A program made the translations under genes and the position numbers. The notes under the pieces were generated by a model, which saw nothing but the letters and a program-made list of their open reading frames with translations, did not search any database and was not told the DNA's origin. 64,000 nt of DNA from assembly GCA_033762815.1 (NCBI GenBank), contig JANRLF010000012.1, positions 1 to 64,000 of the forward strand, written 5' to 3'. How positions within the stretch are numbered: the stretch's first letter is position 1; every line of letters begins with the position of its first letter. This document shows positions 54,396-62,886 of the stretch, in pieces. Source of the stretch: JANRLF01 sp033762815. GTDB taxonomy: Bacteria; Bacteroidota; Bacteroidia; Chitinophagales; CAIOSU01.

Positions 54396-54650
54396 GGAAC
54401 TGCCCCTGGGACCTCATAGAGGAACCGGAGATGCGGTATGCCTAGTTAATTGAAAATTTGCCAATTTAAAGATTTGAAAATAGTTGCGAACAAGTTAGCA
54501 ATTGGACAATTCAGCCATTTAGCAATCAGCATCACTGTTGGACTGAAAATTTGGTAATTTGCAATTTGAATATGACTGCTGTCGAGTTAACAATTTAACA
54601 GTTTAGCGATTTAGCAATTCAACCATAAACCTTTTGACCATCAATATTCT
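54396..54650. other. AT-rich intergenic stretch with short degenerate repeats
   Basis: No gene. Words of the form TTAGCAAT, TTTAGC and CAATT recur many times, as they also do more loosely at 721-780. They look like decayed low-complexity sequence. It may contain the promoter of the VOC gene. Confidence 0.4.
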
Positions 54651-55028
54651 ATGGAGCAGAAAAAAGTAACCGGCGTGGGAGGCATTTTCTTTAAATGCAA
54701 TGACCCACAAGCAGTAAGGGAATGGTACGAAAAACATTTGGGTATGAAAGGCGATGAACATGGCGTAATGTTCGAATCACGGATGGCAGGCGAACCGGAA
54801 AATGCGGTTTACACGGTGTGGTCGCCCTTTAAAAGTGATACCAAATATTTTGAGCCTTCTATCAAAGCATTCATGATCAATTACCGCGTGGAAAATATAG
54901 AGGCACTAGTGGAAACCCTAAAAGCGGAAGGCGTAACCGTGCTGGACGAGATTGCCACTTATGACTATGGCAAATTCGTGCACATCCTCGACCCTGAGAA
55001 CAATAAAATCGAGCTTTGGGAGCCCTGA
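54651..55028 (+). CDS. VOC-family (glyoxalase/dioxygenase-like) protein
   Basis: 125 residues, one complete VOC pair: GVGGIFFKCNDPQAVREWYEKHLGM at the start, FMINYRVENIEALVETLKAEGVTVL, and the final strand GKFVHILDPENNKIELWEP carrying the metal-binding Glu. Typical metal ligands are only partly kept. It may be an antibiotic-resistance or lyase relative, or a lactoylglutathione-lyase-like protein; the substrate is unknown. It converges with the SlyD-like gene. Confidence 0.87.
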   Translation: MEQKKVTGVGGIFFKCNDPQAVREWYEKHLGMKGDEHGVMFESRMAGEPENAVYTVWSPFKSDTKYFEPSIKAFMINYRVENIEALVETLKAEGVTVLDEIATYDYGKFVHILDPENNKIELWEP

Positions 55029-55045
55029 TATTCTAAGGCTATCAA

Positions 55046-55552
55046 TTAATGGTGATGACCGCCAGGTCCATGTACATGGCCGTGGGCTATTTCGGTCTCG
55101 GTGGCTTTTCGCACATCCACTACACCGCCTTTAAAATGTAGGTCGTGGCCGGCCAGTGGGTGGTTGAAATCCATCTTCACGTTTTCATTGCCTACTTGGG
55201 TCACCTTGCCGCGCAACGGATTGCCGTGCTGGTCTTCCAAAGTAAGGTAATTGCCCTCGTTCAGCAGCCCGTCTTCTATACGTCCATCAACCTCAAACAC
55301 ATTTTTGGGGATATCGATCACTGCATCGTCGGAAAAGGCTCCGTAAGCATTGTCGCTATTGATGGTAAATTCAAAACTTTTTCCAGGCTCCAAACCCATT
55401 AAGTTATCTTCAAAATCCTTTAGCAGATGGCCACTGCCGAATAAAAAAACAAAGGGAGCTGACTCATCAACCTTTTCTACTACTGGGCCTTGCGCATCTC
55501 CAGCCTTTAGTTCATAGGTGAGTGACACTACAGTGTCCTTTTCTATTTTCAT
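55046..55552 (-). CDS. SlyD-like FKBP-type peptidyl-prolyl isomerase, His-rich tail
   Basis: 168 residues from the ATG at 55552; the frame continues to 55702 but this would cover the divergent promoter. The FKBP domain reads VSLTYELKAGDAQG, FGSGHLLKDFEDNLMGLEPGKSFEFTI, AYGAFSDDAVIDIPKNVF and the insert-in-flap region VDGRIEDGLLNEG. The end GHVHGPGGHHH binds metal, probably nickel or zinc. SlyD proteins fold peptides and deliver nickel. It is transcribed away from the dehydrogenase gene across a shared 90-base promoter region. Confidence 0.9.
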   Translation of the reverse strand: MKIEKDTVVSLTYELKAGDAQGPVVEKVDESAPFVFLFGSGHLLKDFEDNLMGLEPGKSFEFTINSDNAYGAFSDDAVIDIPKNVFEVDGRIEDGLLNEGNYLTLEDQHGNPLRGKVTQVGNENVKMDFNHPLAGHDLHFKGGVVDVRKATETEIAHGHVHGPGGHHH

Positions 55553-55603
55553 TGATTGGTTTTTCGTTAGGGGTAAAGGTAGCAAAAACTTTACCAACAT
55601 AGC

Positions 55604-55637
55604 TTGGCCACTGAATAAACCGAATAATGTAACTTTA
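55604..55637 (+). promoter_or_regulatory. Promoter of the aldehyde dehydrogenase gene
   Basis: TTG (55604-55606), 23-base spacer, TAACTTTA (55630-55637), one mismatch from the -7 element. The first ATG (55637) overlaps the element; the likely start is the ATG at 55643, which would be about the transcription start, giving a leaderless message. Confidence 0.55.
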
Positions 55638-55642
55638 TGATA

Positions 55643-57094
55643 ATGGGGGATATAACGACCATCAGCAACTATATTGGGGGACAGGCCCTGCCGCCCGTAC
55701 ACGGCAAATATCTGGACAATATAGCGCCCGCCACGGGCAAAGTATATGCACTTATTCCCGATTCGGATGATGAAGATATCGCCAAGGCAGTAATGGCTGC
55801 AAAACGAGCTTTTCAGCAGTGGAGCGGCATGGGAGCGGAAAAGCGTTCAGCGATTATGCTGAAAGTAGCCGACCTAATTGATGAACAGTTGGAAGACTTG
55901 GCTAAGGCAGAAAGCATTGACTCTGGAAAACCCATCTCCTTGGCACGAAGAATGGACATTCCACGCGCATCGAGCAACTTCCGCTTCTTCGCTACTGCTA
56001 TTTTGCATACCTCTACGGAAAGCCACCCCACGGAGGGCATAGCACTCAACTATACCCTTAGGCAGCCACTGGGGGTAGTAGGTTGTATTTCGCCTTGGAA
56101 CCTACCGCTGTATCTATTTACTTGGAAAATAGCCCCTGCCCTAGCGGCTGGCAATTGTGTTATCGCCAAACCATCGGAAATTACGCCCATGACTGCCTAT
56201 TTGCTGGGCCAGCTTTGCGAGAAAGCAGGTATGCCCCCAGGAGTGCTAAACATTGTGCATGGAGTAGGCCCCAAAGCAGGCCAAGCAATTATAGAGCATC
56301 CTGAAACAAAAGCAATCTCCTTTACGGGTGGCACACAAACCGGCAAACATATTGCCCGCACCGCAGCCCCCATGTTCAAAAAACTGTCATTGGAACTGGG
56401 CGGCAAAAACCCCAATATTATTTTCGCTGATTGTGATTTTGAGGAAGCAGTGGATACAGCAGTAAGGGCCGCTTTTACCAACCAAGGACAGATATGCCTG
56501 TGCGGTTCGCGCATATTGGTGGAAGCCTCAATATACGAACGATTCAAGGACGCCTTCGTTGACAAAGTGAAGGACTTAGTTATGGGCGACCCTTTGGAAG
56601 AAAGTACTACCATGGGCGCCGTGGTATCGCAGGCCCACCAAGATAAGATACTGGGTTATATAGACGCCGCTAAACAACTGGACGGACGTATTTTAACGGG
56701 AGGGGAAAAGGTACACTTGAGCGGCAGGTGCGAAGGGGGCTACTTTATACAACCTACGGTAATTGAAGGGCTGGATGCCGATTGTAAGATAAACATGGAA
56801 GAAGTATTCGGCCCCGTAGCTACCCTGATTCCATTTGCGGACGAAGGGGAAGCCATTGCCATGGCCAATTGTACCGAGTATGGCTTGGCGGCCATGGTAT
56901 GGACCAACGACCTGAAACGTGCCCACAGGGTGAGCGAAGCCCTGCATTCGGGTATAGTATGGGTAAATTGTTGGTTGCTACGAGATCTGAGAACACCATT
57001 TGGTGGGGTAAAAAATTCGGGGGTTGGCCGTGAAGGTGGCTGGGAAGCCCTTCGATTCTTCACCGAAGCCAAAAATGTCTGCATTAAATACTGA
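55643..57094 (+). CDS. Aldehyde dehydrogenase, 2-aminomuconate-semialdehyde-dehydrogenase-like
   Basis: 483 residues from 55643. Family motifs: NYIGGQALPPVHGKYLDNIAPATG at the start, GCISPWNLPLYLFTWKIAPALAAGN, FTGGTQTGKHIA, SLELGGKNPNIIF with the catalytic Glu and GQICLCGSR with Cys285. Neighbours decide the substrate: a RidA-family aminomuconate-deaminase-like gene follows and tryptophan dioxygenase is close. It should oxidise 2-aminomuconate 6-semialdehyde with NAD+ in tryptophan breakdown. Betaine or hydroxymuconic aldehyde dehydrogenases remain possible. Confidence 0.8.
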   Translation: MGDITTISNYIGGQALPPVHGKYLDNIAPATGKVYALIPDSDDEDIAKAVMAAKRAFQQWSGMGAEKRSAIMLKVADLIDEQLEDLAKAESIDSGKPISLARRMDIPRASSNFRFFATAILHTSTESHPTEGIALNYTLRQPLGVVGCISPWNLPLYLFTWKIAPALAAGNCVIAKPSEITPMTAYLLGQLCEKAGMPPGVLNIVHGVGPKAGQAIIEHPETKAISFTGGTQTGKHIARTAAPMFKKLSLELGGKNPNIIFADCDFEEAVDTAVRAAFTNQGQICLCGSRILVEASIYERFKDAFVDKVKDLVMGDPLEESTTMGAVVSQAHQDKILGYIDAAKQLDGRILTGGEKVHLSGRCEGGYFIQPTVIEGLDADCKINMEEVFGPVATLIPFADEGEAIAMANCTEYGLAAMVWTNDLKRAHRVSEALHSGIVWVNCWLLRDLRTPFGGVKNSGVGREGGWEALRFFTEAKNVCIKY

Positions 57095-57096
57095 AC

Positions 57097-57525
57097 ATGA
57101 ACGATAATCAAAAAGGTACTTATACCAATAAAGCACCCAAGCCTGTAGGGCTCTACCCCCATTCACGGCGGGTGGGCAATTTGTTGTTCCTATCCGGTAT
57201 CGGCCCCCGCGAACCGGAAACCAACCGTATTCCCGGCTTGGAACTGGATGAGCAAGGGAATATCGTGAAGTACGACATAGAACAGGAATGCCATTCGGTG
57301 TTTAGGAATGTAAGGACCGTATTGGAAGAAAGTGGCTCCAAATGGGAAAATCTGGTGGACGTGACCGTTTTCCTTACCAACATGAAGGCGGATTTTGCTA
57401 CCTATAACCGCGTGTATGCCGAATATTTCAAAGATGCACAGCCTTGTAGAACCACGGTGGAAATAAAGAGCCTGCCCACTCCAATTGCCATCGAACTGAA
57501 GTGTATCGCTATAATTGACCCATAA
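57097..57525 (+). CDS. RidA-family protein, 2-aminomuconate deaminase-like
   Basis: 142 residues, longer than the ~128 of standard RidA because of an N-terminal extension typical of 2-aminomuconate deaminases. Motifs: VGLYPHSRRVGNLLFLSGIGPREPETNRIPG, VFRNVRTVLEESGSKWENLVDVTVFLTNM and PCRTTVEIKSLP with the conserved Arg. It would hydrolyse 2-aminomuconate to 4-oxalocrotonate and ammonia, the step after the dehydrogenase in front (gap 2 bases). It overlaps the tryptophan dioxygenase gene by 17 bases tail to tail. Confidence 0.8.
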   Translation: MNDNQKGTYTNKAPKPVGLYPHSRRVGNLLFLSGIGPREPETNRIPGLELDEQGNIVKYDIEQECHSVFRNVRTVLEESGSKWENLVDVTVFLTNMKADFATYNRVYAEYFKDAQPCRTTVEIKSLPTPIAIELKCIAIIDP

Positions 57526-58465
57526 CTTTTTGATAGGATCTTAAGCCCCAGTTTTTGTACTCCTCTTCCGTCCACAACACGGGAAAGAAGGTAACACGAC
57601 GGGTCTTGGGTGGAAGGTATTGCTGCCAATTAGTGCCACCAGTAGCTTTGATATCTTCCGGCTTGCGCATCAGGTAACGTGCGGCCGATTTAAAATGCAC
57701 CATGGGCCATTCAATATTGGCCGCACTATCGAATTGCTTCAACTGGTCGATCAACGCATCGTTTTTGCGCTCACTTTCAGGTAATGCTAAATAGCGGCGG
57801 TAAATATTTTTGTCTTGGTATTCGGTGGCCAGCTTTACAAAATCTTTCGAGTATTTGGCCTCGAATTGTTTCAGGGTAAGGGTTTTCTGCTTACTGGCCA
57901 GTTCGGTTGCCCCTTGACGCCAGTAAATATGCTCGTACACCTCTTCCAAATTGCTCACGTCCTCCATTCTGGTGCGCTCGTCGTAGGTTACCAAATACTT
58001 AAGCGGGGTACTGCAAATCTCTATCATGCGGTATTGTGCCGATTGAAACCCACTGGCTGGCAACAGTGCCATTCTGAACTTGAGGAATTGGTCTTTGTCC
58101 ATACCATCCACCATCACATCAAAAGACCGAATCAATGCATCGAAATAGGTATTGATGCGCCTCAGTTGAACCAACATTTTTTGGGCATCCAACTCGGCAT
58201 CATCGGCAATTTGCTTTATGGCATGCAGGCACAACTTAAAGTACAGTTCCGTCACCTGATGGTACATAATGAAAATCTGTTCATCGGGGAATGGGGTACG
58301 GGGGTGCTGTAGGTTAAGCAGTACATCCAGGTTTATGTAGTCCCAATAGGTCAAATAGTCAGCATACAATAAGCCATCAATATATGACAGCATATCCTGC
58401 CCCATAGCGGCATACTTCAGCTTTAATTGCTCGAGGCGTTCAGCCAATTCCGGTGTTATCTCCAT
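57509..58465 (-). CDS. kynA: Tryptophan 2,3-dioxygenase
   Basis: 318 residues, all-helical heme enzyme. Recognisable blocks: LTYWDYINLDVLLNLQHP, DEQIFIMYHQVTELYFKLCL with the distal His69, the substrate-gripping FLKFRMALLPASGFQSAQYRMIE with Arg131, and MVHFKSAARYL with the probable axial His257, then ATGGTNW. It opens the indole ring of L-tryptophan to N-formylkynurenine, the first step of the kynurenine path. Bases 58480-58510 carry a full promoter. It converges with the RidA-type gene; the other pathway genes are not in the window. Confidence 0.93.
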   Translation of the reverse strand: MEITPELAERLEQLKLKYAAMGQDMLSYIDGLLYADYLTYWDYINLDVLLNLQHPRTPFPDEQIFIMYHQVTELYFKLCLHAIKQIADDAELDAQKMLVQLRRINTYFDALIRSFDVMVDGMDKDQFLKFRMALLPASGFQSAQYRMIEICSTPLKYLVTYDERTRMEDVSNLEEVYEHIYWRQGATELASKQKTLTLKQFEAKYSKDFVKLATEYQDKNIYRRYLALPESERKNDALIDQLKQFDSAANIEWPMVHFKSAARYLMRKPEDIKATGGTNWQQYLPPKTRRVTFFPVLWTEEEYKNWGLRSYQKVMGQL

Positions 58466-58479
58466 AGGCTGGCAAATTA

Positions 58480-58510
58480 CAAAAATATGCGGTGCGAAGG
58501 GTTAGCCCAA
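58480..58510 (-). promoter_or_regulatory. Promoter of tryptophan dioxygenase
   Basis: Minus strand TTG (58508-58510), 20-base spacer, TATTTTTG (58480-58487), an exact match to TAnnTTTG. ATG at 58465 is 14 bases beyond. Confidence 0.7.
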
Positions 58511-58515
58511 AAAGG

Positions 58516-59643
58516 CTATTTGCCCAAAGCCTTCTGCCGAGCGCGGTGGCGGCTTTGACCCAAATTGTACAGTACTTGGAAAAGGATGAACATACCAATG
58601 AAATACCCTATTGCATAGGCATCATATATGGGCTTCCAGGAAGGAAAGTTTTGGTAAATAAGTACCGTTAAATAGATAGAGAACAAAGAAACGGTGCCCA
58701 ACACGATAGCAACCCATTGGTCAGGTAAGCCCAAATAGGCCAAGTGGTGGGTAATATGGTCTTTGCCCCCCACAAAAGGCGACTGCCTGCGCATCAGCCT
58801 ACGTATCACAACGGTAGTAGTATCAATAAGCGGGATAATGAAAAGCAGCATGGGAATAAGAAACTGTCGAATTTCAATAAAGCCAGCCGCAGGATTTCTA
58901 AAATTCCAAAAAAAGAGGATGCTGACAGCGGCCAACAAAACCCCCAGAAACTGGCTACCAGTATCGCCCATATACATTTTGGAAGGGTGCCAATTAAAGA
59001 ACAGAAAACCAACCAAAGCTCCAATTGCGCCCAGTATGATGATGAGGTACAAGCTTTCGAAGGCACCATTCAACAAAATGAGCACCATTCCGCCAAGCAA
59101 TACCGAAATAGATACGCTGCTGGTAATAGCGTCCATATTGTCCAACATATTGATGGAGTTCATCAGGCCTATAATCCACACAATGGTGAAAATGGCGTTT
59201 AGCTCGCCAATGGGCGTAACCGGTATGATGAAATCAGTGAGCACCAGCAAGGTAGCACAGGTCAACTGCCCAATGAACTTCACTAAGGGATTGGTATTAT
59301 AAGCATCATCGGCTAAGCCAATCAAGAAGCCCAAGCTGGAGGCAGCCATGAGGCCAATCAGTTGCTTATTGAAACCCCCACTCGCTTCTGCACCCGTTAC
59401 CCCCAAAACCGATACGGAAATCAAGAAAATCATGTAAAAAGAAAAGCCCCCCAAAGATGGCTTGGTAGTAGAACCCCAGCGCACCAGATTACTGGTACTA
59501 GTAACATCTCGCATGCCCAAGTTCTTCGAAAACCGTAAAATCAAAAAATTGATGAGTATCGAAAACGATATGGCGATGATAAAGAACAGCGCAAAAAAAA
59601 GATAATTGAAATAAGGATTGGACTCCATACTTGCGTGGTTCAA
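58516..59643 (-). CDS. WecA/MraY-like undecaprenyl-phosphate sugar-1-phosphate transferase
   Basis: 375 residues with about eleven helices. Signatures: FLIGLADDAYN (Mg-binding Asp pair), GLMNSINMLDNMDAITS, SKMYMGDTGSQFLG and the basic loop GGKDHITHHLAYLGL. The family transfers GlcNAc-1-P or a related sugar-1-P to undecaprenyl phosphate, starting a repeat unit of LPS or capsule. It begins 5 bases after the Wzc-like gene, so it belongs to that operon and probably starts the polysaccharide made by it. Confidence 0.9.
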   Translation of the reverse strand: MNHASMESNPYFNYLFFALFFIIAISFSILINFLILRFSKNLGMRDVTSTSNLVRWGSTTKPSLGGFSFYMIFLISVSVLGVTGAEASGGFNKQLIGLMAASSLGFLIGLADDAYNTNPLVKFIGQLTCATLLVLTDFIIPVTPIGELNAIFTIVWIIGLMNSINMLDNMDAITSSVSISVLLGGMVLILLNGAFESLYLIIILGAIGALVGFLFFNWHPSKMYMGDTGSQFLGVLLAAVSILFFWNFRNPAAGFIEIRQFLIPMLLFIIPLIDTTTVVIRRLMRRQSPFVGGKDHITHHLAYLGLPDQWVAIVLGTVSLFSIYLTVLIYQNFPSWKPIYDAYAIGYFIGMFILFQVLYNLGQSRHRARQKALGK

Positions 59644-59648
59644 AAATA

Positions 59649-62072
59649 CTACGATTTATTGAAAAGCTTTTCCCAGAATGTTTTTTGTGGCTTCACATCA
59701 TCTGAATAGTAACCAAAACCATAACCATAACCGTAGCTATATCCATATCCACCATAGCCATAATAGTATCCTGAAACACCACGGCCAACGTCGTTCAATA
59801 TCACCGATAGATTTGTCACCTTATTTTCATCTATCAATTTATCCAAATTGCCAATAAAGGCTTTGCTGGAATAGTCTGCACGGAAAATATAGATAGGATA
59901 ATTGACTTTTTTAATAATATCCAAACCGTCAGTAACCAACCCTAATGGTGGTGTATCAAAAATAATATATTCATATTCTTTTTTCAAGTTCTCTATTAAG
60001 ACATCTAATTGCTCTGAGAGAATCAGTTCAGCAGGATTTGGGGGTATGGGTCCTGAGGTAATAAAAAACAGATGTGGCAGCTCGGTGGTATGAATACAAT
60101 CTTGATAGTTATCCTTGCCAATAAGGATGGTGCTCATTCCCCTATCGTTATTCACATTGAATACTTTGCTCAATCGAGGACGCCGCATGTCAAGGTCAAT
60201 AACAATAACCTTCTTTCCTAGGAAACTAAGTATCGCCCCAAAATTGATTGCTATAAAAGTTTTCCCTTCGCCAGAAATGGTAGAGGTAATGGCAACGGTT
60301 TTTGGCCCTGGGCTCGTATTGATAAACTGTAGGTTTGCCCTTAAAGAGCGCAGCGACTCCGAGACTATCGATTTAGGGTTGTTTGTAACTACGATTGAAG
60401 AAATAGGAATATCGCTGTACACCGTAGGCACCATACCTAAAACAGCTGCCTTGCTCTTCTTGCCAATATCATCCAAAGAAATAATGGTATTGTGCAGCAT
60501 AAAGCGTACTACTATCACTACACCACCTAAAATAATAGCAAAGCCCATGGAAATCATCCAAATCAGGTTGCGGTTAGGGGAAATTGGCTTCTTCGATGAT
60601 TGGGCCTTTTTCAGAATAATGTAGTCGGATATTATACCCGCTTTTGCAATTGAATATTCGGCCTGTCTGTCCAAAAGATTAAGGTAAACTTCTTCCTTTA
60701 CACGGTACTTTCTAATCAAGCGCGTATACTCGGCCTCTTTTTCAGGCAGCTCGAGCACTTTGCCCATATACTCGTTGTATTGCTTTTTGAAGGTTTCATC
60801 TTCAAAGCTCAGCCTTTTGATAATATTGTTCACGTCATTTACCAAATCATTCTTCACCCTTACAATTTTTTCATCAATCATCTTGATTTTTGGATGCTCG
60901 GGGCTCACTGAAAGCAAAAATTCTTCTCTTTGGTCTTCTAGTGCGCGCAAATCTTTAATCAAAGCATCATAATTACCCAAGCCTTCTTTTCCAAGACCAC
61001 TTGAAATAGTCCGCAAATCCTTTATTTGCTCAATGTAATCGTAGAACCAGTTGATAATCCTTGAATCAAGCTCAATACCTACCTTTTTTTCCTCAAGACT
61101 ATTTATTTTGGCTACCAAGGAACTGATTTCGGTTTGGGGGTCGAGGTAATTATTCGCTCTCCGAAATTCCTTTAAACTATCTTGAAATATTGCCAAATCA
61201 ATTGTCATCGTATCGATTTGCGATGCCAAGAACGCCAAAATTTGGTTTGCGCTTTGGGTCTTCCTCTCTATGTCATACAACTGAAATTGCTCCGTTACTG
61301 CATTTACAATATCTATTGCCTTTATCCTATTATTATCCTTGTAACTAATAATCATGGTCTTAAGCGCAGGGTCATCTTGAAGCACTGTTAGCTTCGAGAG
61401 AATCTGGTCAGCATAAGTAGCAGGGTTATTAATTCTGAAATAATAAATCTGTTTAGAATAAATGGGCAGGTTCCGTTTCACATAGTCCTTAATGGAAATT
61501 TGAACATTGAAGGCGCCTGTACTTGATTGGATATATTTATCAAACGGGAAAGTTTCCACTATCACCTCATTCCCGAAAATGTATTTTAGGGTGCACGATT
61601 TACCATCCTCATTTACGGTCATGTATATATCACTCTCGTAAATCAATAGATTAGTAACGGATTTAATATCAACAGTAAAGGGACTTAAAGTATATAGCTC
61701 GGAAGCTACAAACTTTGTCCTTCCTTCTTTATAATAACTCACTTTCAAAGGAAGATTTGCCAACGCTTTCTCAAGGATAAATTTTGATTTTGCAACTTGT
61801 ATTTCCCTTAAAAGCTGATCATTGTCCTCTGAAAGCAATTGGCTGGTACCCAATAACTGGGCAGTCTTTTCGGTTTTCATCATTAGCGTGGAATTTGCTA
61901 AGAAAACCTCAGGTGTATATCTTAAGTAAAGCACCACAAATGCTATGGCCAGCAAAATGAATATCAATACCCAAATGATACTCCTTTTTATTACAGAAAG
62001 AAACAGGCTGATATTAAAATCGTCGCCTAATAATGACTGCAGGGTACTTAATATGGACGTATCATTTCTCAT
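59649..62072 (-). CDS. Wzc-like polysaccharide tyrosine autokinase
   Basis: 807 residues. Two membrane helices (IIWVLIFILLAIAFVVLYL near residue 35; LIWMISMGFAIILGGVVIVV near 520) bracket a periplasmic Wzz/GNVR domain with long coiled coils. The cytoplasmic kinase has Walker A SGEGKTFIAINFG at about residue 595, Walker A' VIVIDLDMRRPRL and Walker B YIIFDTPPLGLVTD. The tail near residue 775 is Tyr/Gly rich (11 tyrosines in 22 residues), the autophosphorylation cluster. It sets chain length and works with the Wza-like exporter encoded in front. Confidence 0.92.
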   Translation of the reverse strand: MRNDTSILSTLQSLLGDDFNISLFLSVIKRSIIWVLIFILLAIAFVVLYLRYTPEVFLANSTLMMKTEKTAQLLGTSQLLSEDNDQLLREIQVAKSKFILEKALANLPLKVSYYKEGRTKFVASELYTLSPFTVDIKSVTNLLIYESDIYMTVNEDGKSCTLKYIFGNEVIVETFPFDKYIQSSTGAFNVQISIKDYVKRNLPIYSKQIYYFRINNPATYADQILSKLTVLQDDPALKTMIISYKDNNRIKAIDIVNAVTEQFQLYDIERKTQSANQILAFLASQIDTMTIDLAIFQDSLKEFRRANNYLDPQTEISSLVAKINSLEEKKVGIELDSRIINWFYDYIEQIKDLRTISSGLGKEGLGNYDALIKDLRALEDQREEFLLSVSPEHPKIKMIDEKIVRVKNDLVNDVNNIIKRLSFEDETFKKQYNEYMGKVLELPEKEAEYTRLIRKYRVKEEVYLNLLDRQAEYSIAKAGIISDYIILKKAQSSKKPISPNRNLIWMISMGFAIILGGVVIVVRFMLHNTIISLDDIGKKSKAAVLGMVPTVYSDIPISSIVVTNNPKSIVSESLRSLRANLQFINTSPGPKTVAITSTISGEGKTFIAINFGAILSFLGKKVIVIDLDMRRPRLSKVFNVNNDRGMSTILIGKDNYQDCIHTTELPHLFFITSGPIPPNPAELILSEQLDVLIENLKKEYEYIIFDTPPLGLVTDGLDIIKKVNYPIYIFRADYSSKAFIGNLDKLIDENKVTNLSVILNDVGRGVSGYYYGYGGYGYSYGYGYGFGYYSDDVKPQKTFWEKLFNKS

Positions 62073-62079
62073 CGGTATG

Positions 62080-62844
62080 CTACCTTTTAAACAGTATGTA
62101 AAAGGTAAATGCGGTAGTAATCAAGGTTAAAAACGGGGTTATTTCCGTTAAAATGGCAGGTGCAACTTTGGTTGTTGGGTCAATAATGATCAAATCATTA
62201 GGTTGCACAATGAATCCTGCATCTTTCAAGCCCTCTATGGTAGATAAATCTATCTTTTTAATACTTGGATTGGCATAATCGCCCCTTATAATCTTGATTT
62301 TATGCGATTTTGCATTGGGGGGTATTCCGCCTGCCATGGCCAATAACTCTATCAATTTAATATTATCTCTTGGTAAAGCCACGGCCTGTGCGCCATTAAG
62401 GCCCGTAAACAGATAGACTTGTCGGTTGATGATTTGAAGTATGACGAAAGGGTCGTTGAACATGGAACTATATTTCTGCTCCAGCAAATCCTCCAACTCC
62501 TTCCTAGCCATTCCTACCACTTTTAAATCGCCTAGTAAAGGCAATTCTACCATGCCGTCTTGCCTTACTAAATACCCAAATGCAACACCACCTTGCCCCA
62601 TTCCCCCTGCACCGGCACCACCACCCGCATGTAATATATCAATCAGTTCAAAGCCATCCCTGGCTTTCAAAATGAATGACAACCTGTCTCCTGGAACAAT
62701 TAACTGCGCTTCCTTTTGTGATTCTCTCAGTTCAAGATACTTTACAGCACCGTTATCTCTTAATATGAAATTGGGGTAAAAAAGTTTACAGGAACTGAAA
62801 TTTATAATTATCAAAACCAATAGCCAATTGCGCAACTTGAACAT
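62080..62844 (-). CDS. Wza-like polysaccharide export lipoprotein
   Basis: 254 residues. A lipoprotein signal (LLVLIIINFSSCKLFY) with cysteine in the lipobox is followed by the Poly_export domain GDRLSFILKARDGFELIDILHAGG, GYLVRQDGMVELPLLGDLKVVGMARKELEDLLEQ and one SLBB-type segment (VYLFTGLNGAQAVALPRDNIKLIELLAMAGGI). A C-terminal helix (ILTEITPFLTLITTAFTFYILF) crosses the outer membrane in this family. It forms the polysaccharide channel. It lies 7 bases before the autokinase gene. Confidence 0.9.
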   Translation of the reverse strand: MFKLRNWLLVLIIINFSSCKLFYPNFILRDNGAVKYLELRESQKEAQLIVPGDRLSFILKARDGFELIDILHAGGGAGAGGMGQGGVAFGYLVRQDGMVELPLLGDLKVVGMARKELEDLLEQKYSSMFNDPFVILQIINRQVYLFTGLNGAQAVALPRDNIKLIELLAMAGGIPPNAKSHKIKIIRGDYANPSIKKIDLSTIEGLKDAGFIVQPNDLIIIDPTTKVAPAILTEITPFLTLITTAFTFYILFKR

Positions 62845-62886
62845 AGACCTGTTTGAGCTGTAAAACTAGGCAATTTTAGGTAAAGA

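Noticed and set aside
54440..54640. CRISPR-like array of short repeats
   Set aside because: The recurring TTAGCAAT/CAATTT words are irregular in spacing and sequence, with no constant repeat or spacer length.
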